64,000 nucleotides of DNA from Populus alba. Lineage: Eukaryota > Streptophyta > Magnoliopsida > Malpighiales > Salicaceae. Made by a program: the position numbers and the translations under genes. Below, in pieces: positions 11,486-23,044 of the stretch; the first letter of the stretch is position 1; each line of letters starts with the position of its first letter. Where the stretch lies: the NCBI RefSeq assembly GCF_005239225.2, contig NC_133296.1, positions 9,300,001 through 9,364,000 of the forward strand, written 5' to 3'. The notes beneath the pieces are model-generated. The model saw nothing but the letters and a program-made list of their open reading frames with translations, searched no databases and was not told the origin of the DNA.

Positions 11486-12146
11486 GATGAGGACACCAAA
11501 GGAAACAAAAGAATCCTACTACAACTTGGAAACAACATGTTGGCTACCTTTTCCTTTTGTTTCTAGGATTAAGGGGCTACATGGAAGGCTATAAATAAGC
11601 CTTCAATCAGTTCTGTACTATTTTAGTTCATTCTCTTCTTCTCATGGCAGAACATGGATTTAATATTAGGGGCTTTATTTTATTTTGTTAGCTACAGCCC
11701 AAGGCTTGTTTGGGTTTAATTAATACTTTATTTTAAGTTAGGATCCAAGGCTTGTTTGGATTAAGTTATGGGCTTTTCAGTTTAGGGTTTTGGGCCAGTT
11801 TTGAGTGGACCTCATATAAGTCCACATAAGGGGTCCATTAGGGTTAACTTTTCTAGAACTATTTAAACTCATGTAGGCCAAAATTTTGGCAGCTTTGATG
11901 ATTATTATTCCGAATTTTTCAGTTTTAACGTGTGAGAGTGATTCTTGCATTCTTTCAGTTCTTGAACGAACTAAATCTGACTTATCGAAGATTAACTGGC
12001 TTCGTGGCGTCATTCTACTCATTTCAATAATGTTGGTGCCTTGGGGCAGGTTTCCATTGTGCCACACTCATATCAGACCTATTTCGGCTTTCCAGGATTA
12101 GATCTCAATCTTGATTGTGGGTTGCGTGATCACGAGGTTTGCATCA
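11263..12146 (+). repeat. Family A 3' LTR, long form
   Basis: This 884-bp LTR runs from TGATGCGGACC to GGTTTGCATCA. A polypurine run (GAGGAGAGAAGGGA) precedes it, and pol reads into its first 220 bases. It contains a CTATAAATAAGCC box near 11590 and a TATTTAAA box near 11860. The flank after it (TTAAG) continues C LTR sequence, so the A element lies in a C LTR. Confidence 0.85.
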
Positions 12147-12517
12147 TTAAGAGTAAGCAAGATAATAAATATAAAACATGTTAGTATCAAGCATTAAAGT
12201 CCATGTTGAGTTTATACTATACTTATTCTTACACCATTAGTGTAACCTTTTCGCCTTGACATAATAGATTTAGCTAAACATAATGAAAGAAAGAAACATA
12301 AATAAACAAGATAAGAACATAATTATATAAATAAAGGAAAGGAAATGAAAAGCATAAACAAGAAATTAATATAACATAAAAAAAAACTTAAACATTACAA
12401 AATACAAAGAAAAAGAGCAAGAGCTTGATCTTGATCTGAATACCAAGATGCCTAAATGCATGGCAAATGCCTCTTTTTATAGGCCAAATTTTGGAACTAT
12501 TGATTTGATGATAATCA
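12147..12517 (-). repeat. Family C LTR fragment (minus strand)
   Basis: It matches about 8270-8640 of the other minus-strand C LTR, from the AACATGTTA region to the ATTTGATGA region. It ends abruptly at Athila-like pol sequence. No gene is present. Confidence 0.65.
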
Positions 12518-14815
12518 GACCTTTGCTTCAATTAGCCAGCGAATATCTTCAGGAATTTCATGATTCATTAACAACCTCAATCTTGCACACCTAGCACGGT
12601 AAATTTTTATAATCGCATTTGGAGGCAAAGCGGGAAAATACCTTTTCAATTTTTCAAGAGTGGTGTCCATTTACCGTTATTGGAGAAGAGATTCAAAGAA
12701 GGGAGAAAGAGCAAAGAATTGTACAAATATATACAGATATAAGTTATTATGGGAAACTGAAAGAACCAACTTAAGTCACATAGTACCGTTATCCGCCATT
12801 TGATCGGGGTGAGAGAGCGACTAGCAAAACAAAAGTTACACCAAAACAAAACAAAACACAAAACAATATGAGAAAAAGAATCAATCTTTATATACATGAT
12901 TATTCAATTCAATAGAGTCATTTTCAACTAAAAAATTGTCAAAATAAAATTTCAAATGATGCCCATTTACCTTGAAAACATTGTCATTCTTTGGATTCTC
13001 GATATCACAAGCCCCATATGGGTATACATGTTTCACAATAAAAGGACCGCTCCATCTTGATCTTAGTTTTCCAGGAAATAAATGGAGTCAAGAATTATAA
13101 AGGAAGACTTTTTGACCAACATTGAATGCTTTTCTCAGTATTTTCTTGTCATGAAACTCTTTGATTCTTGCTTTATGAATTCTTGAATTGTCGTATGCAT
13201 CATTTCTTATTTCCTCAAGCTCCTTTATTTGCAATTTTCACAGCTAACTAGCATCATCAAGGTTTGAATTGAAAGCTTTAATAGCTTAATAAGCTTTATG
13301 TTCAATTTGCACAGGCAAGCGACAAGGTTTTCCATAGACTAATCTATAAGTTGACATACCTAATGATGTTTTATAAGCAATTCTATAAGCCCAAAGTGCA
13401 TCATTAAGTATTAAAGACCAGTCTTTCCTATTAGGGACTGTTTTCTCTAAGATGTGTTTGATCTCCCAATTAGCAAGCTCTACTTGTCCACTTGTTTAAG
13501 GGTGATAAAGGTGGCAACTTTGTGTGTGATTCCATATTTCTTCATTAAAGAATCAAATGGCTTGTTGCAGAAATGTGTTCCACCATCACTTATCATGGCT
13601 CAAGGCATTCCAAATCGACTCAAACTATTATTTTTCAAAAACATTATCATTGTTTTGACTTGAAATTGCCTCTATCCATTTTGAAACATAATCTATTGTG
13701 ACTAATATGTACACGAAACCAAATGATGGAGGAAATGGACCCATGAATCTATACTCTAATAGTCAAAGATCTCAATGACAAGAATAGGATTTAAAGGCAT
13801 CATATGACGTTTTGAAATAGATCCCAACGTTTGACAATTTTGACAATTCTTGAAGAATGCATATGAGTCCTTGAACATGGTGGGCCAGTAAAATCCACTT
13901 TGTAAGATTTTTGCAGTTGTCTTTTTTGACGAGAAATGACCCCCACATGCCTCAGAATGACAAAATTTAATGACACTACTTACCTCATTGTCAGGAATGC
14001 ATCTTCAATATATTTGATCAGGACAATATTTAAATAAATACAGGTCATCCCAATAAAAGTTCTTCACTTCATTCAAGAACTTTCTTTTGTCTTCGGTACT
14101 CCAATGAGCTGGCAATTGTCCTGAAACAAGAAAATTAACAATATTAGCAACCAAGGCATCGTAGACACAGAAAGTAAAGATTCATTGGGAAAGTAGTCAT
14201 CGGTTGGTGTGATAGCAGATGTCGAATCGATTGTCAATCTTGAAAAATGATCTGCAACAACATTTTTGGTGCCTTTCTTGTCTTTGATTGTGATATGAAA
14301 TTCTTAAAGCAACAAAATCCACCGCACCAATCTAGCCTTATAATCTTTCTTAGAAAGAAGATATTTCAAAGCTGCATGATCACTAAAAATGACAACAGGT
14401 GAGTCAACAAGATAAGATCTGAACTTGTCACATGCAAATACTACTGCAAGTAATTCTTTTTCAGCGGTAGTGTAATTCATTTGAGCACTATTTAAAGTTT
14501 TACTTGCATAGTAAATTACATAAGGTTTATCTTTTTTTTGTCCCAAGACAGCACCCACGGCATAATCACTAGCGTCACACATTATTTCAAAAGGTAATGA
14601 CCAATCAAGAGGTTGAATGATAGGAGCAGAAGTAAGCAAGCTTTTAAGTTTAACAAAGGCTTTTTCACATTGTTCAGTCTATTCAAAAATATTTTTCTTT
14701 GTTAGAAGGTTACACAATGTTTTAGATATTACACTAAAATCTTTGATGAACCTTCTGTAAAAACCAGCAAGTCCTAAGAATGATCTAGCATCTTTAACAA
14801 ATTTTGGTGTTGGTG
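12518..14815 (-). pseudogene. Athila/Tat-like pol remnant (RT end, RNase H, integrase)
   Basis: Minus-strand translation gives, in order, the RT thumb ([16 protein letters not shown]), RNase H (frame 14639-14304: CDASDYAVGAVLGQ, AEKELLAVVFA, SDHAALKYL) and an integrase core ([50 protein letters not shown]). These are hallmarks of the Athila/Tat branch. Many stops and frameshifts occur between and within the pieces. RT catalytic residues lie beyond the 14815 breakpoint. It probably belongs to the same family as the C LTRs around it. Confidence 0.8.
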
Positions 14816-14897
14816 ATTAGTACTTAAAAGTGCATGTTTATCAAGGTTAATTTGGTGTTGGTGATTAGTACTTAAAAGTGCATGTTTATCAAGGTTT
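14800..14897. repeat. Two-copy tandem repeat of about 48 bp
   Basis: A unit containing TTGGTGTTGGTGATTAG and CTTAAAAGTGCATG occurs twice, with almost no change, at the junction of pol debris and C tail sequence. Such a duplication at a junction suggests slippage during repair. Confidence 0.85.
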
Positions 14898-15172
14898 TAT
14901 ATCATTATTTTGGAAAGAAAAGGAAATGAAAAGCATAAACAAGAGATTAATGTAACATCAAATAAAACTTAAACATTACAAAATACAAAGAAAAAGAGAA
15001 AGAGCATGATCTTGATCTTAACACCAAGATGCCTAAATGTTGGGCATCTTAACACCATTTATGGTAAATGTTCATCTTAAATGCAGGCCTATCACATAAA
15101 TGAAAGGATTGATTGATGAGTTCAAGTATTGAAATTGAAAGGACAAAGAGAGGGCCAAACTTATAAAAGAGA
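14898..15172 (+). other. Patchwork of C LTR and C 3' internal tail
   Basis: The first 160 bases resemble the middle of an inverted C LTR; the rest matches 6990-7110, the tail that precedes a C 3' LTR, with purine runs up to 15172. No coding sequence is seen. Confidence 0.5.
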
Positions 15173-15760
15173 TGTTGGTGCAGTCCAAACTGGAACACTG
15201 TTTGGTAATTGGGTCATATCTCGAGTTCTAGATGTCTAAATGATCTCAAAGTTTTACACAGATTCAGTTAGACATAGGCCTACAATGTTCATGTGGAGGC
15301 CAAGATCTGAGAAGGCCTTTTTCAAGTCCAAATTATAGCAACAATAGAAAAGTCTGAATCTCTTTTGCAACCCAGATACTGTTCAGTGTTTAGCCCATAT
15401 CTCGAGCTCTAGAAGTCCAAATGACCTCAATTGTTTTTTTCTGGAAAGCTAAGACAATTTCCTATAACTTTCATAAGTTTAGGTGGATCCAGTTCTGATT
15501 CTAGCAATGACGTTTTATTCAGATAAGAAGATAAGAATTTTCACCAAGTCAAGAGTTGGCCACCCACTCAACTTTTTTTTTTGGTAAGCTGACTTATGTA
15601 TTAAAAGAAAATGATACAAAGAATATAATGGGCATACCCAAGATTTACAATGAGGACAGAAACGAAAACCAACAAATGGCTACAGGCTAGCCACAACAAA
15701 ACAAAAACTTGGACCAATTAGATATGCTAGGGGTACAAAAACAACCAGCTAAACATCAAA

Positions 15761-18700
15761 TTAAGAGTCCATGTTATTGACCCTCCAAAGTCTTTGGATC
15801 CTTATGTTTTCATCTGTTTGTTGAACATTCCTTATCAAAACAAGCTTATCGCGAATGATACATTCGATTTGATCAAAAACCAAATTCGAAGCTTTAGACA
15901 CATCTGCAAAGATCCTTGCATTCCGTTCTTGCCAGATACAATACACTGTAGCCGCGAAACCCAGTTTACGAGAAAAGTTGACGAAACTTTTTCCATGCTA
16001 AGAGACAGTGGCCAATCGAATCCATTCATCCAAGCTTTTTGTCATTCTTGGAATGTCGCATCTATCACAAACATTCCACCATAATGCTTTCGCAAAGGAG
16101 CATTCAAAGAACAAGTGGTTGTGATCTTCATTATTGCAGAGACAGAGTGAGCACCTATTGGGACCATGAATACCAAACCGATGAAGTCTATCCTGCGTTG
16201 AGAGTTTCCGTTGGATAGCCACCCAAAGAAGAAATGCATGTCTTGGGACAGCATTCTTGAACCACACGATGTCATGCCAATCAACCATTTGATGATGAAT
16301 TCTTAGTTGTTCCCAAGCTACTTTGACTGAGAAACTCTGATTTGGCGAATCCAACCAAACAATCTCATCCTTTTGCCCCTTAGGAGTAGAGGTGGAAGGA
16401 ATAGCTTCTAAAATGGGGGTGCCAGCCAATAGCATGAGTGATAGGAATTCTCCATTCTAAGTTATTAATCAGCACGTTCACTCTCGCGTTGTGTTCCATA
16501 CCTGAATCATAGATGAAACGTTCACCGTAGGTATCAGCGAGCGGGCTGTGAGGATGCCAATTGTCAAACCATAGAGAGGTTGTCATTCCATCTCCGATGA
16601 CGTGCTTCATCTTCGGCCATGCTAAGGATCTGAGCTTTAGAATCTTTCCCCAAGCCCAAGAGCAACTTCCTGGCGCCTTGATTGTCCAGAAATTCCTACC
16701 TCGCAAGAGATTGGATCTGATCCAAGTAGACCAGATTGAGCCATCTGAGTCATTGCACAAGTTCCAAATATGTTTCAACAAGGCAATCTTATTCCATTCT
16801 GCTATCCTTTTTATGCCTAGCCCCCCCTCCTTTTTTGGAAGACATACCTGATCCCAAGCCACTTTAGCCCTGGTAGTGCTCATATCTGAACCTGACCAAA
16901 GAAAGGATCTCATAATTTGCTCAACATTTTTCACTACTTCCCCAGGTAATAGGAATAGAGATGCCCAATAGACCTGGATGGAGAATAAGACTGAGTTAAT
17001 CAGTTGTACTCGCCCTGCGAAAGAGAGTGTTCTACAGGTCCAATGTCGAACTTTGGCGGTAATTCGATCCACGAGGCCCTTACAATTAACAGCCTTTAGT
17101 CTGGACGAGATAAGAGGCACTCCCAAATATTTCATAGGAAGCTCCCCCTCTCTAAACCCAAGAATACTGATAATCTGTTCCCTCTCAACTCCTAACGAAC
17201 CGCTCAAGAAGATGTAACTTTTGTTTGGATTTGGATATAGACCTGATAGAACCTGAAACTCTGTGAGTACATTTTTGATCATACGGATTGAATGTACATC
17301 CCCTTTGCTGAATATCATCAAGTCGTCGGCAAAGCAAAGATGAGAAATTCTGTCCTTCTTGCATCTCCAGTGGAACTTGAAGTTTTGGTTGGCACTCATA
17401 TTGCAGAACAGCCCTGACAGGATTTCCATGCATAGGACAAACAAATATGGAGATAATGGATCACCTTGTCTCAGCCCTCTCCCCCCTTGGAAGTAACCCG
17501 CAAGTTCACCGTTGACGTTGATTGAGAATTGACATGATGTAACACAAACCATGATCCAATCAATGACTGTTCTAGGGAATCCTATTTTTATCAACGTAGC
17601 ATCAACGAAATCCCACCGAACAGAGTCATAAGCCTTCATCAGGTCTACTTTCATAGCACAACGAGCAGGACCCGTAGTTGTGTGATAGCCTTTCATTAGT
17701 TCCTGAGACAAAAGAATATTGTCGCTGATTCTCCGTCCAGAGATAAAAGCTGTTTGATACGGACCTACTAAGGATGGTAAAACAACTTTCATTCTCCCAG
17801 CTAGAATCTTCGCGATGCATTTGTATACTGTATTGCAGCAGCAAGATATAGGACGAAAATCTGTCAACCTCGTAGGATTAGCAACTTTAGGGATAAGGGA
17901 AATGGATGTAGCATTCATTTCTTTAAGCATTCTACGAGTCTGGAAGAAGGAGCTAACAGCGTTGATTACATCTTCCCCCACTATGTGCCACATTCTTTTG
18001 AAGAAACCTGCGTTGAAGCCATCTGGACCAGGAGCTTTGTTGTTTTTCAAACTAAACATAGCATGCTTAATCTCCTCTCTCTTGTGACATCTTGTGCTAG
18101 TACATGCTGTTGAGTTGCCGACAATTTGTAAATAATTGCCGATTGCATCACTTCCTCGTTCAGGACCCTAGGCATCTGTTTCACTCCCAATACACGCTGG
18201 AAGTATGCAATTACTTCTGATTTGACTGCCTCGTGTCCTTCAGCGACTTCTCCATCCTCCCTTGTAACCGAGAGAAGCTTATTTCTATTCTGTCTACCAT
18301 TTACTGATTTGTGAAAGTAGCTAGTATTCTGATCCCCCAAGCTAAGCCATTGTATCCTTGCCTTTTGTCTGAAAAAACACTCTTCTGCCCTGACAGTAGA
18401 AGCATAGTTACGAACAGCATCTCTTTCTCGCATACGCAATGTTGGATCCTCAGGCGCTGTATGCAGAGCTTGTTGAGCCCTATCCATGTGATCTTTTGCA
18501 TCTTTGACTCTATCGGAAATATTGGAGAAGTGAGTCTTATTGAAATGTTTAAGTTCCTGCTTTAGCTTCCTTAGTTTGCAACACAGTTGATACATTGGAC
18601 ACCCTCCTGAATGCTGATCCCATACTTTCTTCACCAAGGGCATGAACTCGTCATGATCCATCCACATATCGAAGAATCTGAATGGTTTCTTTATGTTCTG

Positions 18701-19415
18701 AACATTGCCAGTGACTTTTACCACCATGGGAGAATGATCTGACATACCAGCAGGCAAGAATCTCGCTTCCGACAATGGGAAGCGCATATTCCACTTCTCA
18801 TTCACAAGCACTCTATCTAGTTTCCGCATAATCATATTCTCAGGACATTGGTTCGTCCAAGTATAATGCATACCTGAATACCGAAGATCATCCACTTTCG
18901 CTTCACGTATACATGTTTCCAATCTGTCCATATGACCAGCCCACGTAGAAGACCCCCCTAACCTCTCTGACTGGTTGCGGATAGCATTAAAGTCGCCCAT
19001 AAGAATCCATGGGGTTGACTCCCATCCATCACTACGACTCACAATATCAGACCATAAAGCCTCACGTACAGATGCATTATTGTCTCCGTAAATGATTGAA
19101 GTATTTAAAACAGATATTGGTAGCTAATATCATGACAGAAACATGGATAGCCTGGTCTGACATTCCCAGAACATCCACCTTCACCAAATCAGCATTCCAA
19201 CAAACCCAAATACGACCACGACAAGAGAAATCATAATTATACAAGAATGACCAATTACGCAGAAGAAGTTGCGAAACATTATCTTTATTCCTGTCTCTAA
19301 CCCGAGTTTCAACCAAACCAAAAAAAACCATCCTCTCTTGATGGATGAGCTGACGCAGTTCTGAATGCTTTATGGGATCATTCAAACCTCTAACATTCCA
19401 ACATCCAATAATCAT
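15761..19415 (-). pseudogene. LINE ORF2, frameshifted
   Basis: Reading from 19415 (MIIGCWNVRGLNDP) it encodes an APE-like endonuclease, an RT with FADDLMIFS, and the zf-RVT domain, as in the complete copy. Frame breaks relative to that copy are an extra base near 19106 (after NICF), about two extra bases near 18080 (after DVTRE) and an extra C near 16415 (after IGWHP). One extra codon makes SCCCN of SCCN. Long open pieces remain at 19042-18047 and 18059-16380. Confidence 0.9.
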
Positions 19416-19453
19416 AGGGAAATAGAGAGGAGTACCAAACATCAACACACAGA

Positions 19454-19997
19454 TTACCTTGACTTGCCCCCCCTCGAGGAGCCAGATTTCTTACTCTTCT
19501 TTGAAAAGCCTGGAGAACCCGTTTTCTTTTTTTCTAGAGAGTCTCTAGCCTTGCTAGCTAACTGATTAATAAAAGTTTCCCCGTCAGAAGAAATCGGACT
19601 TTGCGGACTTGTTGGGATCAGTGACGTCGACTCCTTACCTGTACCACCTCCCATAACTCCAATATCAACATTCACCTCATGACTAACAGGGTTCATGGTT
19701 GCATTACAGATGGTTGAACTTTGATCTAAAGAAGTACATGCATCCCCTTCCTCCGGCACCATGTCTGCTCGTAAGCTCTTCAAAATAAGAGGAGAGGTAG
19801 GATTTTCATCTTCATAACAACCAGCATTGGGCACATCTAATGTCGCAGATTCATTCGTATTACAATCAGCACTCTGTAAAGCAGATGCTAAACAACCATT
19901 CTCATTACAATTAAGCTCTTTAAATGCCAAACAATCATTCTCACCAATCGTAACACCCTTATTTCGTTTACCAACTACCTGCCATTGAAGCTGATTC
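19454..19997 (-). pseudogene. LINE ORF1, C-terminal part
   Basis: The open frame covers about 180 codons from NQLQWQVVGKRNKG to the Lys/Ser/Gly-rich C-terminus (KKSGSSRGGKSR). It corresponds to roughly the last third of the complete ORF1. DUF4283 and the zinc knuckle are absent through 5' truncation. It stops about 40 bases before the ORF2 start, as in the complete copy. Confidence 0.85.
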
Positions 19998-20814
19998 GGC
20001 CACCCACTCAACAATTAGTCATCAAATCAATAGTTCCAAATTTTGGCCTATAAAAAGAGGCATTTGCCATGCATTTAGAGGCTTGGTTGTTCAGATCAAG
20101 AACTTGTTCTTGCTCTCTCTCTTTATATTTTTTTTGTAATTCTTAAGTTTGGCTGTCATTAATATCTTGTTTATGCTTTTCATTTCATTTCCTTTACTTA
20201 GTTAACTTGTATCTTATTTATGTTCTTGTTTTGTTTATTTATGTTTCTCTTCTTCATTATGTTTAGCTAAGTTTATTATCTCAAGGTGAAAAGGTTACAC
20301 TAATGGTGTAAGAATAAGTATGGTGTAAACTCAACATGGACCTTAATGTTTAATATTAACATGTCTTATCTTTTTATCTTACTAATTCTTAATACCTTGC
20401 TTGTTAAATGATTAATCTAGATTTGTGTTGTATAACACTTGGTATAACAAATGCTTGGCGCTCTCATAGCCTAACCGTATGGTATTACCTACACCTGTGC
20501 TATGAAAGGAACTTGATTTGTTGTTAACATAAGTTAGCATCATGAATTCCTGACAATATTTAAAAGTTTGTTGTTACTTAAATAAGATAATTAACATGAT
20601 CATGTTAACAATTTATAATGAGCTATTAATGGCAAATCATCTGATTGGAACCTCCTGTGTGGATTCCAATTGAATAATAAGAGTTTATACTATATTGGTT
20701 TGAAATACCATTAATGGATCCTCTAACCTTGACACTTGTTTTTATCATTATTATTATATCACATTGATCTTCCGTCTCAAAATTTTCATCGACTTCTCCC
20801 TCTTCTTCTTTATT

Positions 20815-20913
20815 ACTGCTACTATTACTACTACTATTAGTATTATTATTATTACTATTACTATTACTATTACTATTACTATTACTATTACTATTACTAT
20901 TACTATTACTATT

Positions 20914-20948
<35 letters not shown>
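20815..20948. repeat. (ATT/ACT)n and (GTT)n microsatellite in C LTR
   Basis: About 100 bases of TATTAC units pass into about 35 bases of TTG triplets. It lies at the position of the microsatellite in the other C LTR. Confidence 0.95.
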
Positions 20949-21067
20949 ATTGTTATTTATAATTTATACAATTAACCTCCCTGTGGTTTGACCCCGGTCT
21001 TGCCGGATTATTTATTACTTCGACACTCTTACACTTGGGAGAAGACATCAATCTTTTGGTAGTGTCA

Positions 21068-22392
21068 TTCCTCTACCGAATTGTGGTACAGAATCATCTC
21101 CAAAGATCTCAGTCATAACAGGCATATGCCAAACGTGAATACCCCTAGAAGCCACGGGCAAAACACCCAGTAGGTTGTCAAAAAACATTTCACAGACATA
21201 TTTATTCTTTTTTACTTGTCCAAGGTTTTACACTAATTTCTAGGAGTTTTCATCCCTATTCATGACAAGTTTTCCTTTTGATTTATTATTTCTTGGTTGG
21301 AAAATACATTTTTTAACAAAGGGTTTATAATTTTTATGATGGCGAGGGATGTACATGCTTCAACATGTGCAAGCCACACGACACCAAGGTAAGAAAAAAA
21401 ATTATTTTCCATATATATATATATAAGGAAAGTCCAACCAACCTTTCAACAGTTTTATAAATATACACAATTCATTACAACTCTTATTAAAAATTACATC
21501 CATATTAACTATTTATAAGTTTTTTTTTTTTTTTTTGAAAATACAAATATTCTTTCTGTATACATGGTAGCTTAGTGATCCTAAGAAATAAATGTCATTA
21601 AAGGAATTTACATGAGACATGCACAAAATTACAAAATAAATTATATTAAATATTTGCATCCTTCCAATTACTAACGTTTAAAATTATATGATTAAAACCA
21701 ATTTCATAGATTTTTCTTTAAGAACATTGATCTTATATCAATTTCCAACATCTTATAATTTCCATTATTCCCCGATAAATTTTCTTCCCATCATTGTATT
21801 CATCATAATATCATCCTTGTATTGTGATAATTGTTTCACTCATAATCTAGTTTAACTTGTCACTATACGATTTATTCCTTGCAACTTTAATATTAACGGG
21901 TCTCCTTCAAACACTGTCATACAATGTCTCTATTCGCATCGGTGTTATTTCATAACTATTTCCACTTTATAAATATAATCAATTTATATTAATAATATTA
22001 TTTCTCAACTCATGGAATTTAACCCACAATTTATTTCCTTAACATATATAAAATCATATGATCTTTCACTCTCTCAACCACCCTTAATACATATTATAAC
22101 TCATCGCGTAAGTATGTCTAATTCACATTGTTATTTAATTCACAACATATTTAATTCATGTCGTCTTTTTACTTACCTAGCATTTATGTCATTTATGATA
22201 CATTGTACTTCAGTCCATATTAATAGTGAGAAATTTCCTTGATTTATTCATTCTACTTATTTTATGTCCATTTATATTATTTATAATTTATAATATAACA
22301 TTCTATTACTTTTATGCTTGCAAAACGTGCTCAAATTATTTTTCATTTTTGTTAAATCATTATCCTATCAGCATAACCAATCTCATATACAC
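21068..22392. other. Unassigned AT-rich sequence
   Basis: I see no gene or recognisable element end. It has an (AT)n run near 21410, a T-rich run near 21520 and otherwise low-complexity AT-rich sequence. It may be decayed element DNA downstream of the C LTR. Confidence 0.5.
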
Positions 22393-23044
22393 TGTTACAA
22401 TTTGAGCAATAAAAAAACAATCAAATTTGGATTTTGATGTAAACAAGAATACTTTGTAAATAAGAAAACTAAAGAGGAGGCAACTTCTGATTTGATTCTC
22501 CTAACTTATATGAGACTTTTAAAGGGCATTAAATCTGATCCTATCATATTTAGGATATTAAATTCGGAATTATTATTATTCTTGTTGTTTTCTTCTTAGT
22601 TTAGGGTTTATTTATATTATTTAGGTTTAATTGTAAGTGAGCATTATATAAGTCCAGATAGGGAGTCCATTAGGGTTTGTTTCAGTCTAGAGTTAATATA
22701 AATAAAGGTATAACCAGACATGTGAGTTAGACAATTCAGATTAATAAAACTTCTTGTTTGCTACACATATTGTGTGTTGGTGGGATAATCTCCCTTTCTT
22801 AATTCTCTAAAAGAATTGAAAAACAACTTATCGAAGAACAACTGACTTCCTGGCGTCGTTCTTATACTTCTTGTTTGCGAATCAATATTTGTTGGGTGGG
22901 GGTTTCTGTTTCCAATAGTGTTGGTGCCTAGGTACAAGTTATCTTTGCGTCACACTCCTATCAAACCTGATTTACTTGGCTTTTAAGGATTTTGGTGTCT
23001 TCGCATGTGGGTCGCGTGACCACGTGACCACGAGCTTCATATCA
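22393..23044 (+). repeat. Solo LTR of family B with 5-bp target duplication
   Basis: It begins TGTTACAATTTGAGC, a changed form of the B start, and ends GCTTCATATCA. The body matches the B LTRs. TACAC flanks it at 22388-22392 and 23045-23049. It is therefore a solo LTR that was inserted as a complete element. Confidence 0.85.

Larger units (their letters stand above)
15573..19997 (-). mobile_element. LINE L1, 5'-truncated, with perfect target duplication
   Basis: The minus-strand element has a 3' end at about 15573 (T run), 3'UTR, ORF2 and the last third of ORF1, where it is truncated at 19997. GGCCACCCACTCAAC flanks it at 15558-15572 and 19998-20012, a perfect 15-bp target duplication. Joining the flanks restores a C LTR segment also seen inverted near 8650. 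ORF2 has at least three frameshifts. The perfect duplication suggests a fairly recent insertion. Confidence 0.93.
15173..21067 (+). repeat. Family C LTR, split by a LINE
   Basis: The LTR begins TGTTGGTGCAGTCC at 15173, is interrupted at 15573-19997, and ends GGTAGTGTCA at 21067. Without the LINE and one target duplication it is about 1.45 kb, like the minus-strand copy at 7658-9044. It carries a GACCCCGGTCTTGCCGG block before its end. A purine-rich tail upstream suggests a 3' LTR. Confidence 0.75.

Noticed and set aside
20764..20991. Thr/Ile/Val repeat protein
   Set aside because: Product of the ATT/ACT and GTT microsatellite in the C LTR.
22012..22242. 76-codon frame in AT-rich spacer
   Set aside because: Composition follows the surrounding AT-rich sequence and no motif is recognisable.
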